40,772 bases of DNA from contig CANQWM010000025.1 of assembly GCA_947627535.1 (NCBI GenBank), positions 1 to 40,772 on the forward strand, read 5' to 3'. The number at the start of each line of letters is the position of its first letter. The first letter of the stretch is position 1. Shown in pieces: positions 7,484 to 14,537 of this stretch. This DNA is from an uncultured Acetatifactor sp. (GTDB lineage: Bacteria; Bacillota; Clostridia; Lachnospirales; Lachnospiraceae). Made by a program: the position numbers and the translations under genes. The notes below the pieces were generated by a model. That model ran no database searches. It was given only the letters and a program-made list of their open reading frames with translations, and had not been told where the DNA came from.

Positions 7484-7705
7484 ATGAAAAATACGAAACG
7501 CTGCCCTAAGTGCAATTCACAAAACACTGTTCGTGTCCCCGACAATCAAAACCGCCATGCAAGCGGCAACAATATTTATACTTCAACCTTTACGCTTATG
7601 AAAAAAATCCCGGTTATTCGTTACGTCTGCTGTGATTGCGGCTATGTAGAGAACTGGGTTGAAACACAAGGTGAACTTTGTGAGATTAAGCGTACATTTG
7701 GGTGA
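7484..7705 (+). CDS. Small zinc-ribbon protein
   Basis: This 73-aa protein has two paired-Cys knuckles (CPKC near residues 8-11 and CCDCGY near 49-54), the pattern of a zinc ribbon. The region between them is polar, with a central FTLMKKIPVIRYV strand segment. AGGAGG stands close before ATG 7484 and the gene begins 4 bases after the permease stop, so it belongs to the same operon. It is probably a metal-binding accessory or nucleic-acid-binding protein; no function can be given. Its stop overlaps the open frame of the integrase remnant, which marks a junction between two pieces of transferred DNA. Confidence 0.75.
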   Translation: MKNTKRCPKCNSQNTVRVPDNQNRHASGNNIYTSTFTLMKKIPVIRYVCCDCGYVENWVETQGELCEIKRTFG

Positions 7706-7992
7706 AAATTACTATTTTTTTCATTTATCCTAATACATTTGCCATCTGGCAGCAAAAATATTTTCAGCATATCGTAGAGAAGTACAATGGCATTTATAAA
7801 GTGCAGATGCCGAAGGTGACGTCTCATGTATGCCGCCATACTTATTGCAGCTGTATGGCGGGCGCGTGGATGAATCCTAAAACCTTGCAATACTTGATGG
7901 GGCACAGTGATATCGGGGTGACAATGAATGTATACACCCATGTGGATATGGGTAATGTGGAAGAAGAAGTAAGAAAGCTGGGGAGTGCGTGA
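7702..7992 (+). pseudogene. Tyrosine recombinase (integrase), C-terminal remnant
   Basis: Only the last ~80 residues of a phage/ICE-type integrase are present. The second catalytic box is VTSHVCRHTYCSCMAGAWMN (HxxR), followed by LQYLMGHSDIGVTMNVYTHV with the His of the GH pair and the nucleophile Tyr in VYTHV. The N-terminal arm-binding and core domains and the first catalytic Arg are missing, so it is inactive. Recognisable homology begins near 7740; before that the frame runs into the zinc-ribbon gene. This kind of integrase normally sits at the end of an integrative element, so the fragment marks an old boundary. Confidence 0.85.
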
Positions 7993-8008
7993 GCGTCCCC
8001 GGCTTTTT
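7977..8008 (+). terminator. Intrinsic terminator overlapping the integrase stop
   Basis: GCTGGGGA (7977-7984) pairs with TCCCCGGC (7996-8003) with one G-U pair, and TTTTT follows directly. Confidence 0.7.
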
Positions 8009-8096
8009 AAATGGCGGGAAATGTGTTTGGGTCAGTGCTTACCTTTCCCATGAGGGAAGGAATGGGAGTTTTACTTAATTTTTACTTATTTTTATG

Positions 8097-8221
8097 GCCA
8101 AGATATGCCGGGATATGCTATGATATGCAAGGATATGGAAATTTTGAGGGGTGGAAAGAAACATTGAGAAACGTTGGAAAACCGGGAAAAACAAGGAAAT
8201 GAAAGGATATGCCAAGATATG
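8097..8221. repeat. Phased GATATG repeats and an 11-bp direct repeat beside the integrase remnant
   Basis: GATATG occurs at 8102, 8112, 8122 and 8132, a strict 10-bp period, and again at 8206 and 8216. The 11-mer GCCAAGATATG occurs at 8097-8107 and 8211-8221. The last copy contains the start codon of the phosphatase gene. Helically phased short repeats next to an integrase C-terminus resemble recombinase accessory sites or a duplicated attachment core. This is inference. I see no gene in 7993-8218. Confidence 0.6.
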
Positions 8222-9373
8222 ATTAAAATATTATTCGTTTGCCACGGCAACATCTGCCGTTCCCCCATGGCCGAGTTTATCATGAAAGACCTTGTTTCCC
8301 GCGCAGGTCTTTCCGAAGAATTTTATATTTCTTCCGCCGCCACCAGAAGCGAAGAAATCTGGAACGGCGTGGGGAACCCGGTCTATCCGCCTGCAAAGGC
8401 GAAGCTGAGGGAACATGGAATCGACTGTATGGGAAAGAGAGCCGTGCAGCTGACCCGTGAGGATTACGGAAAATACGATTACCTGATCGGTATGGATACG
8501 GCCAACGTCCGCAACATGCACCGGATCCTGGGGGCGGATCCGGAAGGCAGGATCCATAAACTTTTATCCTTTGCCGGATCAAACAGGGATATTTCGGATC
8601 CATGGTATACGGGTGATTTCGATACGACATACCGGGATGTGCTGGAAGGCTGTACTGCATTGCTGGAGTATCTGATGAGGGAACGCAGGCGGTCAACGGC
8701 ACCTCACATCCCGCTGGATTCCATTGGAGCCGTGATCTTTGATCTCGACGGCACGCTCATTGATACAGAAAAATATTATCGGGTGTTCTGGCCTAAGGCG
8801 TTGGCGGAATTTGGGTTTCATATGTCGGATGAACAGGCGCTGGCCATGCGCAGTCTGGGGCGTCCCTTTGCCATAAGGCAGTTAAAGGACTGGTTTGGGG
8901 AGGAACTGGATTATCAGGCGGTACGTTCAAGGCGCAAGATTTTGATGGAGGAATATCTGGACAGGGAAGGAATCGAGAGGAAGCCTGGCGCGCGGGAACT
9001 GCTGGATTTCCTGCGGGCGAGGCATATTACCACGGCAGTGGCCACAGCGTCGGATCTGGAACGTACGGAAAAATATCTAAAGAAGGTAGGGCTTGCAGGA
9101 TGTTTTGACGCTTTGATCAGCGCTACTATGGTAAAAGAGGGAAAGCCGTCTCCGGATATTTATCTTTATGCCTGCAGTCAGCTGGGGAAAGCGCCGGAAA
9201 GCTGTATAGCGGTTGAGGATTCGCCGAATGGTGTGTTGTCGGCGTACCGGGCGGGGTGCAGGGTGATTATGGTGCCGGACCAGACGGAACCGGATGATAC
9301 GCTTTCGGAATGTCTTATAGCGAGGATGGATTCTTTGTCGGATATCAGGGAATGGATGAAAGGAAACAAATGA
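8219..9373 (+). CDS. Fusion of low-molecular-weight protein tyrosine phosphatase and HAD phosphatase
   Basis: This 384-aa protein joins two phosphatase domains. Residues 1-155 are a low-molecular-weight protein tyrosine phosphatase: the P-loop is VCHGNICRS (nucleophile Cys8, Arg14) and the general acid is in SDPWYTGDFD (Asp127). Residues about 168-384 are a HAD-superfamily phosphatase of the beta-phosphoglucomutase subgroup: FDLDGTLIDTE (Asp175/Asp177), a cap domain, TAVATAS, then the Lys motif KEGKPSPDIY and the acidic motif VEDSPNGVLSAYRAG. The linker is short and charged (MRERRRSTAPHIP). Start ATG 8219 gives the normal phosphatase N-terminus MIKILFVCHGN. The first domain may act on phosphotyrosine or phosphoarginine, the second on a sugar phosphate; substrates are unknown. 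It is the first host-like gene after the accessory block. Confidence 0.9.
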   Translation: MIKILFVCHGNICRSPMAEFIMKDLVSRAGLSEEFYISSAATRSEEIWNGVGNPVYPPAKAKLREHGIDCMGKRAVQLTREDYGKYDYLIGMDTANVRNMHRILGADPEGRIHKLLSFAGSNRDISDPWYTGDFDTTYRDVLEGCTALLEYLMRERRRSTAPHIPLDSIGAVIFDLDGTLIDTEKYYRVFWPKALAEFGFHMSDEQALAMRSLGRPFAIRQLKDWFGEELDYQAVRSRRKILMEEYLDREGIERKPGARELLDFLRARHITTAVATASDLERTEKYLKKVGLAGCFDALISATMVKEGKPSPDIYLYACSQLGKAPESCIAVEDSPNGVLSAYRAGCRVIMVPDQTEPDDTLSECLIARMDSLSDIREWMKGNK

Positions 9374-9406
9374 AAGGAGTTCCGCTTCTGAATCCCCACT
9401 CGTGCC

Positions 9407-9435
9407 TTGATTTTTGGCAGTTCCTGTGATACTAT
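9407..9435 (+). promoter_or_regulatory. Promoter of the ptb-buk operon
   Basis: TTGATT (9407-9412), a 17-bp spacer and TACTAT (9430-9435) with TG one base before it (extended -10). It lies 125 bp before the ptb start, leaving a leader of about 120 nt. Confidence 0.65.
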
Positions 9436-9559
9436 TTTAACGACAGTGCAGAATGCGGGTGGAATGCTGTCCGGGGGAACCGGTAACCGGTGTGGAAACG
9501 GGGATAACAGCCCGGGAGCAGTCTTGCCCTGCTGCGGAAAGAGAGGATGACGAAGGAAG

Positions 9560-10483
9560 ATGAAACAGGGTTTTGAAGACATCATAGCAAAAGTAAAGGA
9601 GTGCGGCAAAAAGACGGTAGCTGTGTCTGTGGCGCAGGATTCCGCGGTTCTGGAGGCGGTTTTAGAGGCGAAGAAGCAGGGGATCGCGGATGCGGTTCTG
9701 GTGGGAGACGAGGCTAAGATCCAGGAAACCGCCGCATCCATCCACATGGATATCAAAGGCTTTGAAATCATTAACGAGCCGGATATGATCCAGGCGTCTC
9801 TGACAGCTGTAAAGCTGGCTCATGATGGCAAGGTTGACATGTACATGAAGGGGCTGATCGATACCAAGAACTTCCTGAAGAGTGTATTGGATAAGGAGGT
9901 GGGGCTGCGCACCGGAAAAGCGCTGTCTCATGTGGCTGTGTTTGAGGTTCCTGGTTTTAACCGTCTGCTGTATCTGACAGATGTGGCATTTATCACTTAT
10001 CCTACCCTGGAGGATAAGGTACATATCATTAACAACACCGTGCCGGTATGCAGAGCCTGCGGCGTGGATGTTCCCAAGGTGGCACCCCTGGCGGCTGTGG
10101 AGGTGGTAAACCCCAAGATGCCCGTTACCGTGGAGGCTGCAGAGCTGACCAAAATGTGCGCGGAGGGTCAGATCACAGGCTGTATTGTGGACGGACCTCT
10201 TTCTCTGGATCTTGCCATCGACCCCGAGGCCGCGAAGCACAAAGGAGCCACGGACAGAAAGATTCAGGGCGACGCCGATGTGCTGCTGTTCCCCGACATC
10301 CATGCGGGAAATCTGGTATACAAAGCCATGGTTCACACTATTCCCGGCGTGAAGAACGGATGCATTCTCACCGGAACAAAGGTCCCTGTAATTCTTACCA
10401 GCCGTTCCGACACTTTTGAGACCAAGGTAAATTCTATTGCCCTTGCGGCCGTTGTGGCGGAGGAACTGAAGAAAGGGGAATAG
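9560..10483 (+). CDS. ptb: Phosphate butyryltransferase
   Basis: This 307-aa enzyme converts butyryl-CoA and phosphate to butyryl phosphate, the step before ATP formation by butyrate kinase. The sequence has the phosphate acyltransferase fold pattern: AVAQDSAVL-type start, VLVGDEAKI, DMYMKGLIDTKNFLKSVLD, the core LTDVAFITYPTLEDKVHIINN, VDGPLSLDLAID and LLFPDIHAGNLVYKAMVH near the C-terminus. Its length suits Ptb and is shorter than Pta. The next gene is a butyrate kinase, which confirms the choice, although related pairs also act on branched acyl-CoAs. The start ATG 9560 follows GAGGATGACGAAGG. The operon gives butyrate as a fermentation end product. Confidence 0.93.
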   Translation: MKQGFEDIIAKVKECGKKTVAVSVAQDSAVLEAVLEAKKQGIADAVLVGDEAKIQETAASIHMDIKGFEIINEPDMIQASLTAVKLAHDGKVDMYMKGLIDTKNFLKSVLDKEVGLRTGKALSHVAVFEVPGFNRLLYLTDVAFITYPTLEDKVHIINNTVPVCRACGVDVPKVAPLAAVEVVNPKMPVTVEAAELTKMCAEGQITGCIVDGPLSLDLAIDPEAAKHKGATDRKIQGDADVLLFPDIHAGNLVYKAMVHTIPGVKNGCILTGTKVPVILTSRSDTFETKVNSIALAAVVAEELKKGE

Positions 10484-10642
10484 GTCATGGACTGGATCGC
10501 GGATGAGGTGCTGGATCTTGCCCTGAACGGGGCTGCGGATCTGGCGGAATCAGTCATTGGTCGGAAACTGGAGCGGCACCGGACCGGAAAGAAGCGATCC
10601 AGTGAAATAAAAGCAGCCAAAATCAGAAAAGGAGAGAAGACA

Positions 10643-11710
10643 ATGTCCATCAAAAGCCTTATTATCAACCCGGGTTCCACTTCCACCAAGATTGGTGTGT
10701 TCGAGGATGAAACCCTGTTATTTGAGGAAACCTTAAGGCATTCCACCGAAGAGATCGGCCGGTATGCCACTATCGTTGACCAGAAGGATTTCCGGAAGAA
10801 GATTATCACAGATCTGTTGGCGGAGAAGAAGTTTGACTTAAAGAGTCTGGATGTGGTTGTGGGACGGGGCGGTATGCTCAAGCCCATTCCCGGCGGCACC
10901 TATGCGGTCACGGACGAACTGCTGAACGATCTGAAGGTCGGCGAGCAGGGACAGCACGCTTCCAATCTGGGCGGGATCCTGGCCAGAGAGATTGGGGATT
11001 CCATTGGCGTTCCTTCTTATATCGTGGATCCTGTGGTGGTGGATGAACTGATGCCCATTGCAAGGTATTCCGGTGTCCCGGAGCTGCCCCGGACCAGCGT
11101 CTTCCATGCGCTGAACCAGAAGGCGGTGGCAAAGAGATATGCGAAGGAAATCGGAAAGCCTTATGAATCCCTGCGCCTGATCGTGGTACACATGGGCGGC
11201 GGCGTTTCCGTGGGCGCGCACATCGGCGGGAAAGTGGTGGATGTGTTCAATGCACTGGACGGCGACGGCGCGTTTTCGCCGGAGCGGGCCGGCGCGGTTC
11301 CCAGCGGCGCGTTGATCAAGATGTGCTTTTCGGGTAAGTATACGGAAAAAGAGGTTTACAGCAAGATAGTGGGAAAAGGCGGCTTTAACGCTTATCTTGG
11401 CACCAACGACATGCGCGAGGTCACAAGGCGCGCCGACGACGGAGATGAGAAAGCGGCGGAGGCGAAGGAGGCATTTTTGCTGCAGGTTTCCAAGGATATC
11501 GGTTCCATGGCCTGCGTATTGAACGGCAAGGTGGACCAGATCATCGTCACTGGAGGGATCGCCTATGGCGCCGACGTGGTGGCGTCTCTGAAGGAGCGGG
11601 CCGGATGGATCGCGCCGTTTACCGTCTATCCCGGCGAGGACGAGCTTCTGGCATTGGCGCAGGGAGCGCTGCGGGTGCTGAACGGGGAAGAGAAACCCAT
11701 GACATATTGA
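10643..11710 (+). CDS. buk: Butyrate kinase
   Basis: This 355-aa acetate/butyrate kinase (ASKHA superfamily) makes butyrate and ATP from butyryl phosphate. Marks are the N-terminal phosphate loop [14 protein letters not shown], the region [13 protein letters not shown], the nucleotide motif [32 protein letters not shown] and [12 protein letters not shown] chose ATG 10643 because AAAGGAGAG precedes it with ideal spacing and it gives the family's usual start, [11 protein letters not shown]. The same frame is open back to ATG 10487, which also has a ribosome site (AAAGGGG, 8 bases before) and starts 4 bases after the ptb stop; a 52-residue N-terminal extension is thus possible. Confidence 0.93.
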   Translation: MSIKSLIINPGSTSTKIGVFEDETLLFEETLRHSTEEIGRYATIVDQKDFRKKIITDLLAEKKFDLKSLDVVVGRGGMLKPIPGGTYAVTDELLNDLKVGEQGQHASNLGGILAREIGDSIGVPSYIVDPVVVDELMPIARYSGVPELPRTSVFHALNQKAVAKRYAKEIGKPYESLRLIVVHMGGGVSVGAHIGGKVVDVFNALDGDGAFSPERAGAVPSGALIKMCFSGKYTEKEVYSKIVGKGGFNAYLGTNDMREVTRRADDGDEKAAEAKEAFLLQVSKDIGSMACVLNGKVDQIIVTGGIAYGADVVASLKERAGWIAPFTVYPGEDELLALAQGALRVLNGEEKPMTY

Positions 11711-11751
11711 GAATCTGCCCGAGATGGAAAACAGCGGCCGGAATCAAGACC

Positions 11752-11878
11752 GGAAAAGAAAAGGAAGATAAGATAAGAGAAGAAATAAAGAGAAGAAATA
11801 AAATAAAGAGAAGAAATAAAGAGAAGAAAAAATAAAGGGAAGAAGTAAAGAGAAGAAAAAAGAAAGATAAGAAAAAGG
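11752..11878. repeat. Low-complexity purine tract with tandem AGAGAAGAAATAAA-like units
   Basis: The + strand is almost only A, G and scattered T. Units such as AAATAAAGAGAAGAA repeat four or more times with small changes. The tract lies in the gap between the convergent buk and uxaC genes. The opposite strand is pyrimidine-rich, so a transcript running past uxaC would be U/C-rich. No coding function is supported in 11711-11984. Confidence 0.8.
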
Positions 11879-11897
11879 CATCCGCGCAATGCGGATG
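11879..11897 (+). terminator. Hairpin after buk
   Basis: CATCCGC (11879-11885) pairs with GCGGATG (11891-11897) around a 5-base loop. There is no T-run after it, so it is a weak terminator candidate for buk or an RNA-end stabiliser. Confidence 0.4.
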
Positions 11898-11915
11898 TTA
11901 AGAAGGATGTGTAAG

Positions 11916-11951
11916 AAGGGAGTGCGGTAAGTATGTATGCCGCACTCCCTT
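11916..11951 (-). terminator. Terminator hairpin between buk and uxaC
   Basis: A perfect 12-bp stem, AAGGGAGTGCGG (11916-11927) with CCGCACTCCCTT (11940-11951). Read on the minus strand, it stands 34 bases after the uxaC stop and is followed by CTTAC and then by the pyrimidine-rich tract. It may serve both convergent genes. Confidence 0.6.
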
Positions 11952-11984
11952 CCGTATTGCTTCTAGATCTTTCTTTGGGGCCTG

Positions 11985-13394
11985 TCAGATGTCAAATCCG
12001 AAATACCTTTTTGCGTTGTAGTACGAAATGTCCTTTACAATCTCAGAGAGGGTATCCATGTCGTCGGGGAACTCGCCGTTTTCCACCCAGCGGCCCAGGA
12101 GGTTGCAAAGAATCCGGCGGAAATACTCATGCCTTGTGTAGGAGAGGAAGCTTCTGGAATCCGTCAGCATACCGATAAAGCCGGAGAGACTGCCCGTGTT
12201 TGCCAGGGAGGTCATCTGTTCCTCCATGCCGGTTTTGTGATCGTTGAACCACCATGCGCTGCCCTGCTGAATCTTTGCTACGGCGGAGGAATCCTGGAAA
12301 CATCCGATGATTGTGCCGATGGACGGGTTGTCGTTGGGGTTTAAGCTGTACAGGACGGTTCTGGGGAGCTGATCCGTCACGCACAGGGCATTCAAAAAAT
12401 CCGCCGTCTGGGAGGAAGGAGTATCGTTATTGATGCAGTCGTAACCGGTGTCGGGTCCGATCTTTTCATACATCTTTGTATTGTTGTCGCGCTTGCAGCC
12501 GTAGTGGAGCTGCATCGCCCAGCCTCTTCGGTGATATTCCCTGCCCATAAAGAGCATGAAGGCGGTCTTGAATTTCAGGATATCTTCCCTGGTCAGGATC
12601 ATGCGGTTCTGGCGTTTCAGGAAAATCTCCTCGATCTCGTCCTCTTCCGCCGGACAGTACATCACATACTCCAGTCCGTGGTCGGACACGGTGCAGCCCA
12701 TGGAAGCGAAGAAATCCATGCGGGAGAGCAGCGCCTTTTTCAGGACAGCGAAGGTGGGAATCTCGGCAAGGCCTGTGACGGCGCAGAGCTGGTCCAGATA
12801 GTCCAGGTAATCAGGCTTTTCAATGTTCATGGCCCTGTCGGGTCTCCAGGCGGGAAGCACCTTTACGTCAAAGCTCTTGTCCGCCGCAATTTTGCTGTGC
12901 CATTCCAGGCTGTCGATGGGATCGTCCGTCGTGCAGATCAAGGTCACGTTGCTTCGCCGGATCAGATTGCGGACGCTCATGGAAGGGTCTGCAAGCTTCT
13001 CGTTGCACAGATTCCATACTTCATCGGCAGTATTTTTATTTAACACGCCGTGGTAGCCGAAATAGCGCTGCAGCTCCAGATGGCTCCAGTGGAACAGGGG
13101 ATTGCCGATGGCTTTTCCGAGACATTCGGCCCATTTGCAGAACTTTTCATAGTCGGAGGCGTCTCCTGTGATATATTTTTCCTCCACGCCGCAGGAGCGC
13201 ATAAAGCGCCATTTATAGTGATCGCCCCCGAGCCAGACCTGCGTCATGTTCTCGAAGCGACGGTCTTCGGCAATTTCCCTGGGGTTGATGTGGCAGTGGT
13301 AATCCAGTACCGGTGTGGATTCCGCATAGTCATGGAACAGCTTTTTCGCGGTATCCGTTTCCAAAAGAAAATCTTTGTCCATAAATGCTTTCAT
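11985..13394 (-). CDS. uxaC: Glucuronate isomerase (uronate isomerase)
   Basis: This 469-aa enzyme interconverts D-glucuronate and D-fructuronate (and D-galacturonate and D-tagaturonate), the first step of hexuronate breakdown. It has the amidohydrolase-like metal motif VLDYHCHINPREIAEDR near residues 30-46, WRPDRAMN, the conserved MQLHYGCKRDNN and IGPDTGYDCINND in the middle, and LGRWVENGEFP toward the end. The length fits the family. It is alone on the minus strand: no uxuA, uxuB, kdgK or kdgA is next to it, so the rest of the pathway is elsewhere. AAAGGGAG precedes its ATG, and a strong promoter lies about 120 bp upstream (13511-13539). Confidence 0.96.
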   Translation of the reverse strand: MKAFMDKDFLLETDTAKKLFHDYAESTPVLDYHCHINPREIAEDRRFENMTQVWLGGDHYKWRFMRSCGVEEKYITGDASDYEKFCKWAECLGKAIGNPLFHWSHLELQRYFGYHGVLNKNTADEVWNLCNEKLADPSMSVRNLIRRSNVTLICTTDDPIDSLEWHSKIAADKSFDVKVLPAWRPDRAMNIEKPDYLDYLDQLCAVTGLAEIPTFAVLKKALLSRMDFFASMGCTVSDHGLEYVMYCPAEEDEIEEIFLKRQNRMILTREDILKFKTAFMLFMGREYHRRGWAMQLHYGCKRDNNTKMYEKIGPDTGYDCINNDTPSSQTADFLNALCVTDQLPRTVLYSLNPNDNPSIGTIIGCFQDSSAVAKIQQGSAWWFNDHKTGMEEQMTSLANTGSLSGFIGMLTDSRSFLSYTRHEYFRRILCNLLGRWVENGEFPDDMDTLSEIVKDISYYNAKRYFGFDI

Positions 13395-13510
13395 AGTTTC
13401 TCCCTTTCAGCGCAGCCCTGCCGCGCAAAACCATAAGTGGGGTGCGGGTTTTTGTCGGACGGTTCCATCGCCTTCTTTTTTCGAAGGGAAAGCCTGATGC
13501 CGACAAACTG

Positions 13511-13539
13511 ATTATAGCCGACCTGTCCCTCTTTTTCAA
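13511..13539 (-). promoter_or_regulatory. Promoter of uxaC
   Basis: On the minus strand TTGAAA (13539-13534), a 17-bp spacer and a consensus TATAAT (13516-13511). The leader to the uxaC start would be about 110 nt. Confidence 0.75.
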
Positions 13540-13544
13540 GCCTA

Positions 13545-13577
13545 TTATTTTCGGCCGTTACAGCTGTTATTTTCGGC
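13545..13577. promoter_or_regulatory. Pair of 11-bp direct repeats between divergent promoters
   Basis: TTATTTTCGGC occurs at 13545-13555 and 13567-13577, 22 bp apart (two helical turns), between the uxaC -35 and the -35 of the divergent gene. It has the layout of a regulator binding site serving one or both promoters. No regulator gene is adjacent. Confidence 0.5.
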
Positions 13578-13584
13578 TTTCATA

Positions 13585-13613
13585 TTGACGAAATTTTGAG
13601 AGGGAAGTAAAAT
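13585..13613 (+). promoter_or_regulatory. Promoter of the flavin reductase gene
   Basis: TTGACG (13585-13590), 17-bp spacer, TAAAAT (13608-13613). The start codon follows 24 bp after the -10. Confidence 0.7.
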
Positions 13614-13637
13614 TGAGCGTGAAAGGACGGATGAAAC

Positions 13638-14264
13638 ATGAGCAAGATTTTATTGATCAACGGAAGCCCCCGCTCCGGCGGATGTACTTATACCGCGCTT
13701 TTAGAGGTGGCGGCGGAGCTTGAGAGAAACGGAGTGGAAACGGAACTGATCGAGATTGGAAAACAGCCTGTGGCGGGATGCATCGCATGCGGCAGATGCA
13801 GGGAAACGGGGCGGTGCATCTTTAACGATGATGCGGTGAACCGGATTTCCGAAAGGCTGGATGAGTATGATGGTATCGTGGTGGGGTCTCCCGTGTACTA
13901 TGCGGGTCCCAGCGGACAGATCTGCGCCTTCCTGGACCGCCTGTTCTACAGTAACGGCGGACGGATGGAGGGAAAGATCGGCGCCGCGGTGGTGTCCTGC
14001 CGCAGGGGCGGGGCGAGTTCGGCGTTTGACCGCCTGAACAAGTATTTTCAGATCTCTAACATGGTGGTGGCGTCCTCCCAGTATTGGAATCAGGTACACG
14101 GAAATTCTCCGGAAGAGGTGCGTCAGGACATAGAGGGCATGCAGACCATGCGGACTCTGGGAAAGAATATCGCATGGCTGGCAAAGAGCATGAAGGCGGC
14201 GGGAGAGAACGGCGTGCAGCCCCCGGCGTATGAACCGAAAACCTTCACCAACTTCATAAGATAG
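13638..14264 (+). CDS. NADPH-dependent FMN reductase / flavodoxin-fold protein
   Basis: This 208-aa protein has the flavodoxin-like fold of the NADPH:FMN reductase and iron-sulfur flavoprotein group. The FMN phosphate loop is LLINGSPRSGGCTYTAL, and the flavin contacts are DGIVVGSPVYYAGPSGQICAFLDRLFY. A four-Cys region, VAGCIACGRCRETGRCIF (residues about 46-63), is of the kind that holds a 4Fe-4S cluster in iron-sulfur flavoproteins, though some relatives have the first Cys pair without a cluster. It probably moves electrons to quinones, metals or other small acceptors. It is monocistronic, divergent from uxaC, with the minisatellite behind it. Confidence 0.88.
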   Translation: MSKILLINGSPRSGGCTYTALLEVAAELERNGVETELIEIGKQPVAGCIACGRCRETGRCIFNDDAVNRISERLDEYDGIVVGSPVYYAGPSGQICAFLDRLFYSNGGRMEGKIGAAVVSCRRGGASSAFDRLNKYFQISNMVVASSQYWNQVHGNSPEEVRQDIEGMQTMRTLGKNIAWLAKSMKAAGENGVQPPAYEPKTFTNFIR

Positions 14265-14280
14265 GCGCCCGATCCACATC

Positions 14281-14489
14281 GGAGCGCAAGAATCGGAAGA
14301 CAGACAGCGGAGTGCAGAAGCTGGAAGGCAGGCAGCGGAACGTAAGAAAACGTAAGAATCGGAAGCCAGACAGCGGAACGCAAGAATTCGGAAGACAGAC
14401 TGCAGAGTGCAGAATCCGAAAGACAGACGGCGGAACGCAAGAATTCGGAAGACAGACAGCAGAACGCAGAAACCGGAAGAGCAGGACAC
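14281..14489. repeat. Minisatellite: seven imperfect 28/29-bp tandem units
   Basis: Units begin at 14281, 14309, 14337, 14375, 14404, 14432 and 14461. The consensus is GGAACGCAAGAATCGG followed by AAGACAGACAGC. Units 4 and 6 (29 bp) carry an extra T making GAATTC; unit 3 is 38 bp because a GTAAGAAAAC-type stretch is duplicated. A partial eighth unit fades out after 14490. The lengths are not multiples of three, so no frame stays open in a repeated way and the array is not a coding repeat. It fills the gap between the flavin reductase and HerA-like genes. There are no unique spacers, so it is not a CRISPR array. Confidence 0.88.
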
Positions 14490-14511
14490 AAAAGCAGAAT
14501 CTGACAAAAAC

Positions 14512-14526
14512 GGCGCAAAGCGCCGC
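14512..14526 (+). promoter_or_regulatory. Small hairpin just before the HerA-like gene
   Basis: CGGCGC and GCGCCG enclose an AAA loop. The ribosome site AGGAGGAG follows directly, so the hairpin may tune translation starting at 14538. Confidence 0.4.
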
Positions 14527-14537
14527 AGGAGGAGAAT

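Noticed and set aside
8011..8202. A 63-codon plus-strand frame before the phosphatase gene
   Set aside because: Its codons run through the phased GATATG repeats and an AT-rich leader; it has no good ribosome site and no protein-like pattern.
11626..11889. A hydrophobic 87-codon minus-strand frame that looks like a membrane peptide
   Set aside because: The hydrophobicity (Phe/Leu/Ser/Tyr) comes only from reading the purine tract on the opposite strand. It starts at TTG without a ribosome site and continues into buk antisense.
12504..13043. A 179-codon plus-strand frame inside uxaC
   Set aside because: uxaC on the minus strand covers this whole stretch with conserved motifs, so it is a shadow.
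14281..14489. CRISPR array
   Set aside because: Units are contiguous and imperfect, with no unique spacers between them, and no cas gene is near.
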